Origin: DAHUXT01 sp036273675
GTDB taxonomy: Bacteria > Chloroflexota > Ktedonobacteria > Ktedonobacterales > JADMIN01
NCBI GenBank assembly: GCA_036273675.1
Contig: DASUHD010000110.1
Span: 14,853-78,852 of the forward strand
DNA: 64,000 nucleotides
Direction: 5' to 3'
The position numbers were made by a program, and so were the translations under genes. Under the pieces are notes generated by a model, which saw nothing but the letters and a program-made list of their open reading frames with translations, ran no database searches and was not told the DNA's origin. This document shows, piece after piece, positions 1 through 8,224 of this stretch; position 1 is the stretch's first letter, and every line of letters begins with the position of its first letter.

Positions 1-1404
1 CGCGAACTGCAATTCCATCGCATGCACGAAGAGATCATCGGTGAGGTTGTGGACCGCCAGCGCCACGACGGCGCCAAACAGCCCCAGCGCGATTGCTCGT
101 TGCGAGCTTGGTAGGGCGCCGGATAGACGTGTGTGGCGCACGACATACCACCCCAGGTAGAGTGTGGCGACTGTGAGCGCCAGGAAGGCGACGAACCCAA
201 GTATACCCGTCTCCGCGGCGGCATTGATGTAATAGTTGTGCGCGTGGCCAAGCGCATCGGGCCAGTCGGCCAGAGCATACCCGGCATAGGCTGCGTCGTA
301 GTTGCCCGCTCCCACGCCCAGGATAGGATGGGCCGCGAACATGCGGAGACCAGCAATCCAGTGCGCCAGGCGCTCGACCGTGGAGAAGTTGGCGCTGGTC
401 ACCGTACCGTTGAGCGCGTCGGAGATGCGCAACTGCCCAAGTGTCACCTGCTGAACCTGCATGGGGACGAGGTTCGTAAGCCAGCCCATCGCAATCAGCG
501 GAATGCTCACTGCGGCAATGATAGCCACCAGTCGCTCGCGTCGCCATCCCACAGTCCCCATCACGATCAGCGCTACCAGCAGCCCTAGCAGCGCCCCACG
601 CGAACCGGCCAGCGCCTGCGCGCCCAGCAGCAACACGCCCGCGCCCAACGCCAGGAATCGTTCGCGGAAATCACCTCCGAGGAGGGCCAGCGCCAGCGCC
701 AGCAGCAGCCCAAAATTGAGGAAGCCACCAAAGGGATTGGGCTGCGCGAACGTGCCATAGACGCGCAGATCCTCACCACCAGGGCCAGCCTGCCCGGTCG
801 CCATCGCCCACTGCGCATAGCCAAGCAGCGCTTCAGCAGTCGCCGCGCCGATGGTTGCCCATACCACGGCATACACACGCCATTCTGTGCGCAGATAGCT
901 GGCGGAGAGCGCCACCACCACCAGCGTCTCGCTCCACTTGATGATCTCTTTGAGCGCGGCTACCCGATCCGCAGCGACGAGCATCGAGAGACAGACCACC
1001 ACCAGATAGGCGGCTAGGGCCAGACATACGGCAATCTGCGTGCGTTCACTCTGCGAGGCCGCACGCCATCGGTTTATGTAGGAGCCTGATTGCATGTGAC
1101 GGAGGTTGTGACGGTGATCCATGAGCCAGCGGACGGAGAGCGCCCCGACTAGCAGGTCGGTAGGGCCAATGTTGACATGCAGCACCGATATCGAGGCTAG
1201 CGACCCGAAGGCAATGGCAAACGGCAGAAGCAGGAAAGCGCTCATTGGTTCGAGGATGACCAGAGCCACAATGCCACTGCCCGCGACCAGCAACAGCGCC
1301 ACCATGTCTGACAGCGCCACAACGGTAACCGCCAGCAGCAGTGACAACATTCCGGACATGATGACATGGGTTGCCATCCGCCACGAGAACGTGCCTCGCA
1401 TCAT
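1..1404 (-). CDS. O-antigen ligase / Wzy-type polymerase family membrane protein (partial)
   Basis: An open frame of 468 codons runs from an ATG at 1404 to the window edge without a stop, so the C-terminus lies outside. The protein is almost entirely hydrophobic helices. It carries the marks of the Wzy_C family: a short SRGALLG segment, a GVGAGNY loop, and a GHAHN motif followed by ETGILG in the large periplasmic loop. Members join or polymerise lipid-linked glycans at the outer face of the cytoplasmic membrane. The start overlaps the stop of the upstream epimerase gene (TAATG), so the two are probably translationally coupled and belong to one surface-polysaccharide unit. The exact glycan substrate cannot be read from the sequence. 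Confidence 0.85.
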   Translation of the reverse strand, partial: MMRGTFSWRMATHVIMSGMLSLLLAVTVVALSDMVALLLVAGSGIVALVILEPMSAFLLLPFAIAFGSLASISVLHVNIGPTDLLVGALSVRWLMDHRHNLRHMQSGSYINRWRAASQSERTQIAVCLALAAYLVVVCLSMLVAADRVAALKEIIKWSETLVVVALSASYLRTEWRVYAVVWATIGAATAEALLGYAQWAMATGQAGPGGEDLRVYGTFAQPNPFGGFLNFGLLLALALALLGGDFRERFLALGAGVLLLGAQALAGSRGALLGLLVALIVMGTVGWRRERLVAIIAAVSIPLIAMGWLTNLVPMQVQQVTLGQLRISDALNGTVTSANFSTVERLAHWIAGLRMFAAHPILGVGAGNYDAAYAGYALADWPDALGHAHNYYINAAAETGILGFVAFLALTVATLYLGWYVVRHTRLSGALPSSQRAIALGLFGAVVALAVHNLTDDLFVHAMELQFA

Positions 1405-2384
1405 TAGCTGTCGACACTGGCCGAGATGGTCACTCCATCGCGCTCCCGCTCGCGCCGGAACCACTCGATGGTGCGCGTCAGGCCAGTCCGGGGATCGACC
1501 GTCGGCTCCCAGTCGAGCATCCGCTTCGCCTTCTCAATATCAGGACGCCGCCGCTCAGGATCATCCTTCCGCTTTTCCTCGAAGATCAGCTCCGATGTCG
1601 AATCGCACAATTCTCTAATGAGTTGCGCCCATTCAAGGATCGTATGTTCATCGGGATTGCCCAGGTTGAAGACCTGGGCAGTAGCGCCATCGGTAAACAT
1701 CGCGCTCATCAAACCACGCACCAGATCATCGACGTAGCAGATACTGCGCGTCTGCTGTCCGGTTCCATGGATAACAATTGGCTCATTTGAGAGCGCCCAC
1801 ATGATGAAGTTGGGAATCATACGGCCATCGTTGAGTTGATTGTGGGGTCCATAGGTGTTGAAAATGCGGGCGATACGCGCATCAACACCATGCTGGCGAT
1901 GAAACTCCATCGTGATCGTCTCGCCCAGACGCTTGGCCTCGTCATAGCAGGCGCGCACTCCGATAGGGTTGACATTACCCCAGTATTCCTCGCGCTGCGG
2001 ATGCTCGAGTGGATCGCCGTATGCCTCGGAGGTCGAGGCCATCAAGAAACGCGCGTTGTTCGCGCGGGCCAGATCAAGCATACGCCATGTCCCCTCGGTG
2101 TTGACACGGATCGTCTCGAAGGGATAAGTCCAGTATCCAACCGGGCTGGCAGGGCTGGCAAGATGAAATACTGCGTCAACCGGAGCGTCTATATCCAGAT
2201 CCAGCGGCTGCGTGACGTCTCGCTCCAGAAAGTGAAACCTGACATCACCCTTCAACGAGCCGATATTGCGCTCGGAACCGGTCAGCAGGTTATCGATGCA
2301 CCAAACCTCGTGATCTCCCTGGAGCAGCCGAGCGCACAAATGAGATCCTATCAGACCCGCTCCTCCGGTAACGACGACCTTCAA
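1404..2384 (-). CDS. NAD-dependent epimerase, probable UDP-glucuronate decarboxylase (UDP-xylose synthase)
   Basis: This 326-residue extended SDR protein has the NAD-binding GGAGLIGS at residues 7-14, a STSEAYGDP segment at 117-125 and the catalytic YDEAK (Y147, K151). The stretch RIARIFNTYGP and the RSICYVDDL segment near residue 230 are typical of UDP-glucuronate decarboxylases, which make UDP-xylose for surface glycans. A dTDP-glucose 4,6-dehydratase-like specificity is less likely. The start is a TTG preceded by GGGGAGG at six-base spacing. It is followed by the O-antigen ligase gene with a one-base overlap, which supports a role in polysaccharide precursor supply. Confidence 0.85.
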   Translation of the reverse strand: MKVVVTGGAGLIGSHLCARLLQGDHEVWCIDNLLTGSERNIGSLKGDVRFHFLERDVTQPLDLDIDAPVDAVFHLASPASPVGYWTYPFETIRVNTEGTWRMLDLARANNARFLMASTSEAYGDPLEHPQREEYWGNVNPIGVRACYDEAKRLGETITMEFHRQHGVDARIARIFNTYGPHNQLNDGRMIPNFIMWALSNEPIVIHGTGQQTRSICYVDDLVRGLMSAMFTDGATAQVFNLGNPDEHTILEWAQLIRELCDSTSELIFEEKRKDDPERRRPDIEKAKRMLDWEPTVDPRTGLTRTIEWFRRERERDGVTISASVDS

Positions 2385-2848
2385 CAGAAACCTCCCCAGG
2401 ACTGATTGGATATCAGCAATGGCGGTTCAAGCACCACCGCACATCGCGCTGTTCCTGATTTTACCGCCTCGGCTGATTGAGCGCAACGTAGCACCCCTAT
2501 ATCGGCAAAACAGCGCTGCGTTGCTGTGTATGTAATGGGCGTTTAGATGGCTGCCCGTGCCAAGCGCCATGCTACCTGTCGTTATCCCAGGGGAGGATCG
2601 TGGCCATGGTACTCCTGAGCCGCGATTGGCCAGAAATGCGCTCGACCGGTATACTTGTTGTCTTAGCAGGGACCGAACGGGCATACAGGATACCGCTATC
2701 GTTGCCTGTGCGTCTTATGTACTGAGATATTAGCCCGCGACGCCAGCACGGACAGCGATATGTTCCGGCACAACTGCGGGCGCGTTGATGTGCATAACGC
2801 GCTACATCGCTCTCGTAGACTGGCCCTATTACTCGCATATACCCGCAT
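2385..2848. other. Long intergenic region without recognised gene
   Basis: About 460 bases separate the epimerase start (leftward) from the penicillin-binding protein start (rightward). It should hold both divergent promoters, but no convincing -35/-10 pair, tRNA, riboswitch or conserved open frame was seen on either strand. Confidence 0.5.
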
Positions 2849-2862
2849 GGAGGAGTGGAATC

Positions 2863-5718
2863 GTGGATAACACAGGACGTACCCCGGCGCCCGGCGACAA
2901 TCCAGGCGAGCCTCCCGACGAAAATACCCTCGATTCGAGCAATTTTTCAACTGATTCGGTGATTCCGTCAGAACTGCCCGCACTTGAAGACGAACCGACA
3001 CAACTCCTTGAGCCGGAAACACAGATCCTACCTCCTATGTCGACACATGCAGACCCAGCCTCAGCCGATGACGACGTAAGACCAGTCCAGGTGCCGGTAG
3101 TCTCCAGTATTGCAGTCACCTCGGATGAACCGAGCGAGCCTGATGTGCCGGACGAAATTGAGAACGTCGAAGACATACCCACACAGGTCAACACGTTCGA
3201 CGAGCCACCAACTACGAACTACAGCAATTATCCCGAAGATAGCGACTATCGCGGCCAGGACGATGTTGTCGAAGATGATGAAGACTACACTGAACCAGAT
3301 GACGATGCTCGCACCCAGGGCGGGATCGCGACATGGGATACGTATGAAGAACGCGCCCCAAGTTATTACATCCCTCCCTCAGTCTCGCCACGTCGGCTGC
3401 AAATGTCACGCCGTCGCCGCCGTTACATCTTCTACATTCGACACTCGGTGCGCGCCCGCCAGGCTGCGCGCAGCAACACGCTGACACGGCTTGCCTGGGC
3501 TTCGGCCATCGTGACCGGAGCGATCATCCTTACCTTGCTGACTGGCTCCATCGGGATTGCGGCATCATACTACCAGTCCCAACAAGCTGTCGTCACATCG
3601 CTCAATCGCACAGTTTCGTCGCACGACAGCGTACGCATCTACGATAGCAAGGGCATCCTACTCTATCAGTTCTCTGACTATGGCGCGCAGCATAGCATCT
3701 CGCTGGCGAATGTGCCAATTACCGTCGTCAATGCCACCGTCGCCATCGAAGACCGCTCGTTTTGGGTCAATCAAGGCATTGATTTCACCTCCATTGTCCG
3801 GGCAGCTGTCGCCGACATTCAGACAAAAAGCATCAATCAGGGCGGCAGCACCATTACCCAGCAGCTCATCAAGCAGAACGTCCTCAACAGCAATGAAACA
3901 TTTGATCGTAAGCTACGTGAGGCGATCCTCTCGGTGGGTATGACCATGTCGGGGGCGTATAGCAAGAGCCAGATATTGGAGATGTATCTGAACTCGATTC
4001 CGTATGGCCAGGAGGCGTACGGCATAGACGCTGCGGCGTCCGCCTATTTTGGCTACCAGGATGATCCGGTTACTGGAGAATCAGCAGCGCAACATCTTGA
4101 TCTGGCGCAGTCATCAATGCTGGCAGGTATCCCGCAGAACCCGAACACCAATAATCCGTTGCTGCACCCGCAACACGCGCACGACCGTCAGAAAGACGTG
4201 CTCAATTCGATGGTCGTGGCTGGATACATCACCCCGGCTGAGATGGACGCAGCGCTGACAGAATCATCTTCGCCGAACTTCTTCCATCCACAAGCGTCAA
4301 CGAAGAATCTCGCGCCGCATTTTGTCAACTTTGTCGAAGACCAGCTCCGGACCATGTTGCAGACAGGTCAGCTTCACCTGACACGGTCTGGTCTCAACGT
4401 CTATACAACTCTGGACATTGGCCTGCAAGACAAGGTGCAGCAGGCGATGAAAAATCACCTGTATGGCAATGATCGTGACGACTATGGCGGCCATATCCGC
4501 AATGACCATCTGACGAATCTCGCCGGCATGGTCGTCCAGCATAGCACCGGCGCGATTCGCGTATTTCTGGGCAGCGTCGATTACAATAGCACAACGATCG
4601 ATGGCCAGTTCAACGTCTTGACACAAGGTCTTGGCCGTGGCCCTGGGTCGTCGTTCAAGCCCATCGTCTATGCCACTGCCTTCTCCAAGGGCTGGTTCCC
4701 TGGTATGTCCATCGCGGACATGCCTACAATTTTCTGGGACAATGGCCAGGAAAAGCCCTATAATCCGCTGGACTTCAACTATAACGAGTTTTGGGGCAAC
4801 ATCACCCTGCGCACCGCGCTGCAAAACTCGCTCAATATTCCCGCGGTTAAGGTGATGCAGTTCGCGGGTGTGGATGATGTGCGGACCATGGCGATGCGGA
4901 TGGGAATCACCGACTGGAATGGCACCTGGGGCCTATCGTCGGTGCTCGGCACGCTCGATGTGCATCCCTACGAGATGGTGCAAGCGTATACGGTCTTCGC
5001 CAATTATGGCCAGTACATTCCGCTGTACGCGATTGACAAGATCACCGATAGCTCGGGCGATACCCTCTTCCAGTACACACAACCACGCCCGATCCAGGTG
5101 ATGAGCCCGCAGGTGGCCTTCCTGGTAACCAGCGTGCTCAGCGATAACTTCACGCGCGCCAAAGACTTCGGCGCGTGCAGCCCGCTCTTCCTCGATACAA
5201 CACTCAAAGGCGGCGATTGCCAGGCGTACCTGCGCCAACGACCGCCAGGCGACCCCACCGGGCAGGCTACATGGCCCTCGCCCAACGCCTGGCCAGCCGC
5301 CGCCAAGACAGGCACCGGCGAAAACTTCAAAGACGACTGGACGCTCGGCTATACGATGGACTACACAGCAGGCTTCTGGGGCGGGAACAACGACCACACA
5401 CCGATGTATCACATCGACGGTATTACCGGCGCCGCGCCTATCTGGCGTTTAGCTCTGCTCGATGCCGAACAGGGGAAGCCCAAGACGCCGTTCCCAGTTC
5501 CATCCGGCGTGAATAAGATTACGTATTCATCAGGTGGAGTCACTGCGACCGACTGGATCATCAATGGCGTGACGCCGCCGAAGGATATCGGCAACGCTGG
5601 GCCAGCACAGCTTCCCTGCATTGTATTCACCAACGATGAAAATAATCCGTGGAGGTATAGCTCTGGCAACTGCCAGGGTATTCTGAAACCAGGTGGGGGT
5701 AGCCCCTATAGACCATAG
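2863..5718 (+). CDS. Class A penicillin-binding protein (bifunctional transglycosylase/transpeptidase)
   Basis: This 951-residue protein polymerises and cross-links peptidoglycan. The GTG start at 2863 follows GGAGGAG (2849-2855) at seven bases; an upstream in-frame ATG at 2785 lacks such a site. Residues 1 to about 180 are an unusually acidic, proline-rich cytoplasmic tail, then a basic cluster (SRRRRR), one membrane helix near 210-235, a GT51 transglycosylase domain with catalytic EDRSFW near 296 and the GGSTITQQL motif, and a transpeptidase domain with SxxK in GSSFKP (about 596), an SLN motif in the QNSLN segment and KTGTG near 815. The gene stands alone and ends before a strong hairpin terminator. 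The acidic tail is longer than in most PBP1 proteins. Confidence 0.95.
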   Translation: MDNTGRTPAPGDNPGEPPDENTLDSSNFSTDSVIPSELPALEDEPTQLLEPETQILPPMSTHADPASADDDVRPVQVPVVSSIAVTSDEPSEPDVPDEIENVEDIPTQVNTFDEPPTTNYSNYPEDSDYRGQDDVVEDDEDYTEPDDDARTQGGIATWDTYEERAPSYYIPPSVSPRRLQMSRRRRRYIFYIRHSVRARQAARSNTLTRLAWASAIVTGAIILTLLTGSIGIAASYYQSQQAVVTSLNRTVSSHDSVRIYDSKGILLYQFSDYGAQHSISLANVPITVVNATVAIEDRSFWVNQGIDFTSIVRAAVADIQTKSINQGGSTITQQLIKQNVLNSNETFDRKLREAILSVGMTMSGAYSKSQILEMYLNSIPYGQEAYGIDAAASAYFGYQDDPVTGESAAQHLDLAQSSMLAGIPQNPNTNNPLLHPQHAHDRQKDVLNSMVVAGYITPAEMDAALTESSSPNFFHPQASTKNLAPHFVNFVEDQLRTMLQTGQLHLTRSGLNVYTTLDIGLQDKVQQAMKNHLYGNDRDDYGGHIRNDHLTNLAGMVVQHSTGAIRVFLGSVDYNSTTIDGQFNVLTQGLGRGPGSSFKPIVYATAFSKGWFPGMSIADMPTIFWDNGQEKPYNPLDFNYNEFWGNITLRTALQNSLNIPAVKVMQFAGVDDVRTMAMRMGITDWNGTWGLSSVLGTLDVHPYEMVQAYTVFANYGQYIPLYAIDKITDSSGDTLFQYTQPRPIQVMSPQVAFLVTSVLSDNFTRAKDFGACSPLFLDTTLKGGDCQAYLRQRPPGDPTGQATWPSPNAWPAAAKTGTGENFKDDWTLGYTMDYTAGFWGGNNDHTPMYHIDGITGAAPIWRLALLDAEQGKPKTPFPVPSGVNKITYSSGGVTATDWIINGVTPPKDIGNAGPAQLPCIVFTNDENNPWRYSSGNCQGILKPGGGSPYRP

Positions 5719-5735
5719 AGATCCCTGGTGGGACA

Positions 5736-5774
5736 AAGAAAGAGGTGCGAGTGAATAGCCCGCACCTCTTTCTT
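5736..5774. terminator. Hairpin terminator, possibly bidirectional
   Basis: A perfect 14-bp inverted repeat (5736-5749 with 5761-5774) encloses an 11-nt loop. The 3' arm ends in a pyrimidine-rich CTTTCTT on the plus strand and the mirror is similar on the minus strand. It sits between the convergent PBP and DUF151 genes and could stop both. Confidence 0.8.
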
Positions 5775-5805
5775 ACCAGCAATTGAGACGTATCAGGCTA
5801 CATAG

Positions 5806-6333
5806 TCAGTCTGGCTTGCCGAACTCATCGAGCGCATCGAGAGTATTGATGAAGTCGCGGTAGACATCTAAATTATCGGCAGCTGCCGTCTGTTCGCGCG
5901 TGGCCGAATGCGCCTCGTCAAGGTCAACACCCTCCTGCACGGTCACGCCCACCTCTTCCATCACGCTGTCTGCCACAAAGATAGGCACCTTCATGCGGAC
6001 CGCCAGCGCAATGGCATCGCTCGGACGCGAATCGATTTCCACATGGCGACCGTCAGCGTCAAGCACCAAGCGGGCATAAAAAATGTCGTCGACCAGATCG
6101 CTAATAATGACACTGGATAGCGTACCGCCCAACTCGGTGATCACTGTTTTAAGCAGATCATGTGTGAGCGGGCGGGGAGATGAGGTACCTTGGAGTTCCA
6201 TCGCAATCGAGTATGCCTCTGGATTGGCAATCCAGATGAAAAGATAGCGATCCGTTTGTGCGTCCTTGAGGATCACCACCCGCTGGCTCGTCGCGAGATT
6301 AATACGTACACTCTCGACCGACACTTCCACCAT
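5806..6333 (-). CDS. Bifunctional nuclease family protein (DUF151/BFN domain)
   Basis: A 175-residue protein whose first ~135 residues form the BFN/DUF151 domain, recognisable from the VVILKD segment, the ISDLVDDIFYARL segment and the EIDSRPSDAIALAVR motif. Homologues include plant BFN nucleases with RNase and DNase activity and small mycobacterial proteins; the bacterial physiological role is poorly defined. The C-terminal ~40 residues are acidic and lack a recognised fold. The ATG follows a GGAGGG site. It is transcribed away from lexA across a 389-bp spacer. Confidence 0.88.
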   Translation of the reverse strand: MVEVSVESVRINLATSQRVVILKDAQTDRYLFIWIANPEAYSIAMELQGTSSPRPLTHDLLKTVITELGGTLSSVIISDLVDDIFYARLVLDADGRHVEIDSRPSDAIALAVRMKVPIFVADSVMEEVGVTVQEGVDLDEAHSATREQTAAADNLDVYRDFINTLDALDEFGKPD

Positions 6334-6622
6334 GGGTTATGCTCCCTCCTGAAATCCGGTCTTGCCTGGTGAGGTCATCCCAGTACACGACCCCCTCATT
6401 TTACATCCCCGCATAACTAGCGCGCAAATACCACTGACCCTGCTAGCGGCTGGTAAGCAGGCGCCGCTTCATCTCATGTGTCGCTTCCATCCTGTGATTG
6501 CTGACCGTCGTCATCAGTCACAACGAACCACTATTACCCATTGGTACGATTTCACGGGCGCGCGGTTAACACCTGTTTCCCCGATACCTGGGTCGAGCAA
6601 TACATGAGTTGTCTCAGGGATG
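6334..6622. other. Intergenic region between DUF151 nuclease and lexA promoter
   Basis: This spacer separates two divergent genes. Apart from the ribosome site of the DUF151 gene at its left end, no recognised element was seen before the lexA promoter at 6623. Confidence 0.45.
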
Positions 6623-6652
6623 TTGACAGAAAAACATTCTCTCTGCTACACT
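6623..6652 (+). promoter_or_regulatory. Promoter of lexA
   Basis: A consensus TTGACA (6623-6628) lies 18 bases before TACACT (6647-6652). A TG one base upstream of the -10 (6644-6645) adds an extended -10. The LexA operator starts one base downstream. Confidence 0.75.
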
Positions 6653-6653
6653 G

Positions 6654-6669
6654 TAGAACGTGGGTTCTA
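6654..6669. promoter_or_regulatory. Putative LexA operator (SOS box)
   Basis: TAGAAC-GTGG-GTTCTA is a perfect 6-4-6 inverted repeat. Its core GAAC-N4-GTTC is the Gram-positive type SOS box core. It lies directly after the -10 element of lexA, where LexA binding would block transcription start, so autoregulation is likely. Confidence 0.85.
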
Positions 6670-6722
6670 TGACATCGCCTGTCAAAATAGAATCGGGTAC
6701 TCGGGTACAAGGAGCATCTGCT

Positions 6723-7340
6723 ATGAAGCGGGAAATGAGCGACATCCAGACGCGGATTCTGGATTTTATCGAGGAGTACACCCGTAGAGAGGGTCGCCCG
6801 CCTACTAATCGCGAAATCGGCAAGAGAGTAGATATTCATTCGACGGGCCATGTCGATTATCATTTGACGGTCCTCGAACGGAAGGGCTACATTTTGCGCG
6901 AGCGCAAGATGAGCCGCGGTATTCGTCTGGCGAATCAGGAGCCAGGTGGGCTTCAGATGTATGGCGCGATTGCCGCTGGCCAGCCCATCGATATCTATGC
7001 CGATCAGCAAGAGCCGCCGCTCGATCTCAGCCGCCATCGCCGTGAGTATGTGCTCAAGGTAAAAGGCAACTCGATGATCGACGATCATATCAATGACGGC
7101 GACTGCGTGCTGGTGCTGCCAGATGTCGCCGTGAACGATGGTGATATTATCGTCGCCACCCACATGACTGAAGGCACAAACGGAGCCGCGACACTCAAGC
7201 GCATCTATCGCGAGCGCGATCGCGTTCGGCTGCAACCCGCTAATTCCGAGATGGACCCAATCTATGTCTCGAAACATGAATGGGATGAAGAGTGGAAGGT
7301 CCAGGGTAAGGTGACAGCTGTCTATCGCGAATTCAAGTAG
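6723..7340 (+). CDS. lexA: LexA repressor
   Basis: A 205-residue SOS repressor. The N-terminal winged helix-turn-helix (about 1-70) is followed by the S24 autoprotease domain. The self-cleavage site is A85-G86 within YGAIAAGQP, the catalytic serine is S117 in GNSM, and the lysine is K159 in AATLKR. The ATG at 6723 has AAGGAG at eight bases; the upstream in-frame ATG at 6660 lies inside the operator and is not used. RecA-stimulated cleavage would derepress SOS genes. The operator overlapping its promoter indicates autoregulation. Confidence 0.95.
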   Translation: MKREMSDIQTRILDFIEEYTRREGRPPTNREIGKRVDIHSTGHVDYHLTVLERKGYILRERKMSRGIRLANQEPGGLQMYGAIAAGQPIDIYADQQEPPLDLSRHRREYVLKVKGNSMIDDHINDGDCVLVLPDVAVNDGDIIVATHMTEGTNGAATLKRIYRERDRVRLQPANSEMDPIYVSKHEWDEEWKVQGKVTAVYREFK

Positions 7341-7416
7341 CGAGCCTGCTTCTCACTCATCCTTTGTGCTTATTCGCTCCGGCCCGTGCTGTCATGTCGT
7401 CCCATCAGCTTGCGTC

Positions 7417-7471
7417 GCGCGGGTAGCTGTGCTACGCTGCCCGCGACTCTGACAGGCGATTGGCGCCTGTC
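7417..7471. repeat. Two adjacent hairpins between lexA and the DedA gene
   Basis: The first pairs CGCGGGTAGC (7418-7427) with GCTA (7431-7434) and CCCGCG (7440-7445), leaving a five-base bulge on the 3' side. The second pairs GACAGGCG (7451-7458) perfectly with CGCCTGTC (7464-7471) around a 5-nt loop. No U-tract follows, so this is not a canonical terminator. It could slow read-through from lexA or stabilise RNA ends. Confidence 0.6.
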
Positions 7472-7564
7472 ACGATATGGCTTTGCCTGGGCGGCCCGCC
7501 AATGCTGATCTATCTGGCGGCATCGCTCCAGTATGACAGAGCAACGCTGGCCAGGGAGACCCAC

Positions 7565-8200
7565 TTGAGTATCGAGCAGACACTGCTGAACCTGATAGAA
7601 CACTGGTATCTGACAGCCGGATATGCTGGCGTAGTTCTCGCAATGGCACTTGAAAGCTGTTGTATTCCTCTCCCGAGCGAACTGGTCATGCCTCTCGCTG
7701 GGTATATGGTCTTCAAATATCCTGATCAGTTCTCGCTCATTGGGGTTGGCGTCGCGGGCGCGCTGGGATGCGTTATTGGGTCTGCGGTTGCCTATGGTAT
7801 CGGCGCCGCGGGCGGACGCCCCCTCTTGCTGCGCTACGGCAAGTATATTCTCATTTCTAAGGCCGACTCTGACCGCGCCGACCGCTGGTTTGCGCACTAT
7901 GGCGCGCCAGTGGCTTTCTTTTCGCGTCTGCTCCCCGTTGTCCGCACCTACATTTCGCTGCCAGCCGGAATCTCCCGGATGAATTTCCCACAGTTCCTGC
8001 TCTTTACATTGCTTGGCTCGTTGCCGTGGACCTTCGCACTCGCATGGCTTGGCATGACGTTTGGTGATAGCTTCCAAAAGGCCGTCTCCGAGATGACCAC
8101 GGTCTTCCACGGGCTGGATATCCTTATCCTGGCGCTGCTGCTGGTCGCGGTGGGACTCTACATCTACCGTCATGTGCGCCACATGCGCGCAGCCGAGTAG
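7565..8200 (+). CDS. DedA family membrane protein
   Basis: A 211-residue integral membrane protein of the DedA/SNARE-associated (VTT) family. These are undecaprenyl-phosphate or phospholipid translocases and affect envelope integrity. Family marks are the LESCCIPLPSELVMPLAG segment near the N-terminus, GALGCVIGSAVAYGIGAAGG, the FFSRLLPVVRTYISLPAGI block and a hydrophobic C-terminal helix. The TTG at 7565 has AGGGAG six bases upstream and gives the usual family length; an in-frame ATG at 7502 would add 21 residues but has no clear ribosome site. It converges on polA with 24 bases between stops. Confidence 0.88.
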   Translation: MSIEQTLLNLIEHWYLTAGYAGVVLAMALESCCIPLPSELVMPLAGYMVFKYPDQFSLIGVGVAGALGCVIGSAVAYGIGAAGGRPLLLRYGKYILISKADSDRADRWFAHYGAPVAFFSRLLPVVRTYISLPAGISRMNFPQFLLFTLLGSLPWTFALAWLGMTFGDSFQKAVSEMTTVFHGLDILILALLLVAVGLYIYRHVRHMRAAE

Positions 8201-8224
8201 CCGGGCGTCTGCCTGGTGTTGAAG

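Noticed and set aside
2427..2838. Short minus-strand frames upstream of the PBP gene
   Set aside because: No ribosome sites, no conserved features, and they overlap the likely promoter region.
7460..7564. Longer DedA start at a TTG (7460)
   Set aside because: The region overlaps a perfect hairpin and has no ribosome site; the start at 7565 fits family length.
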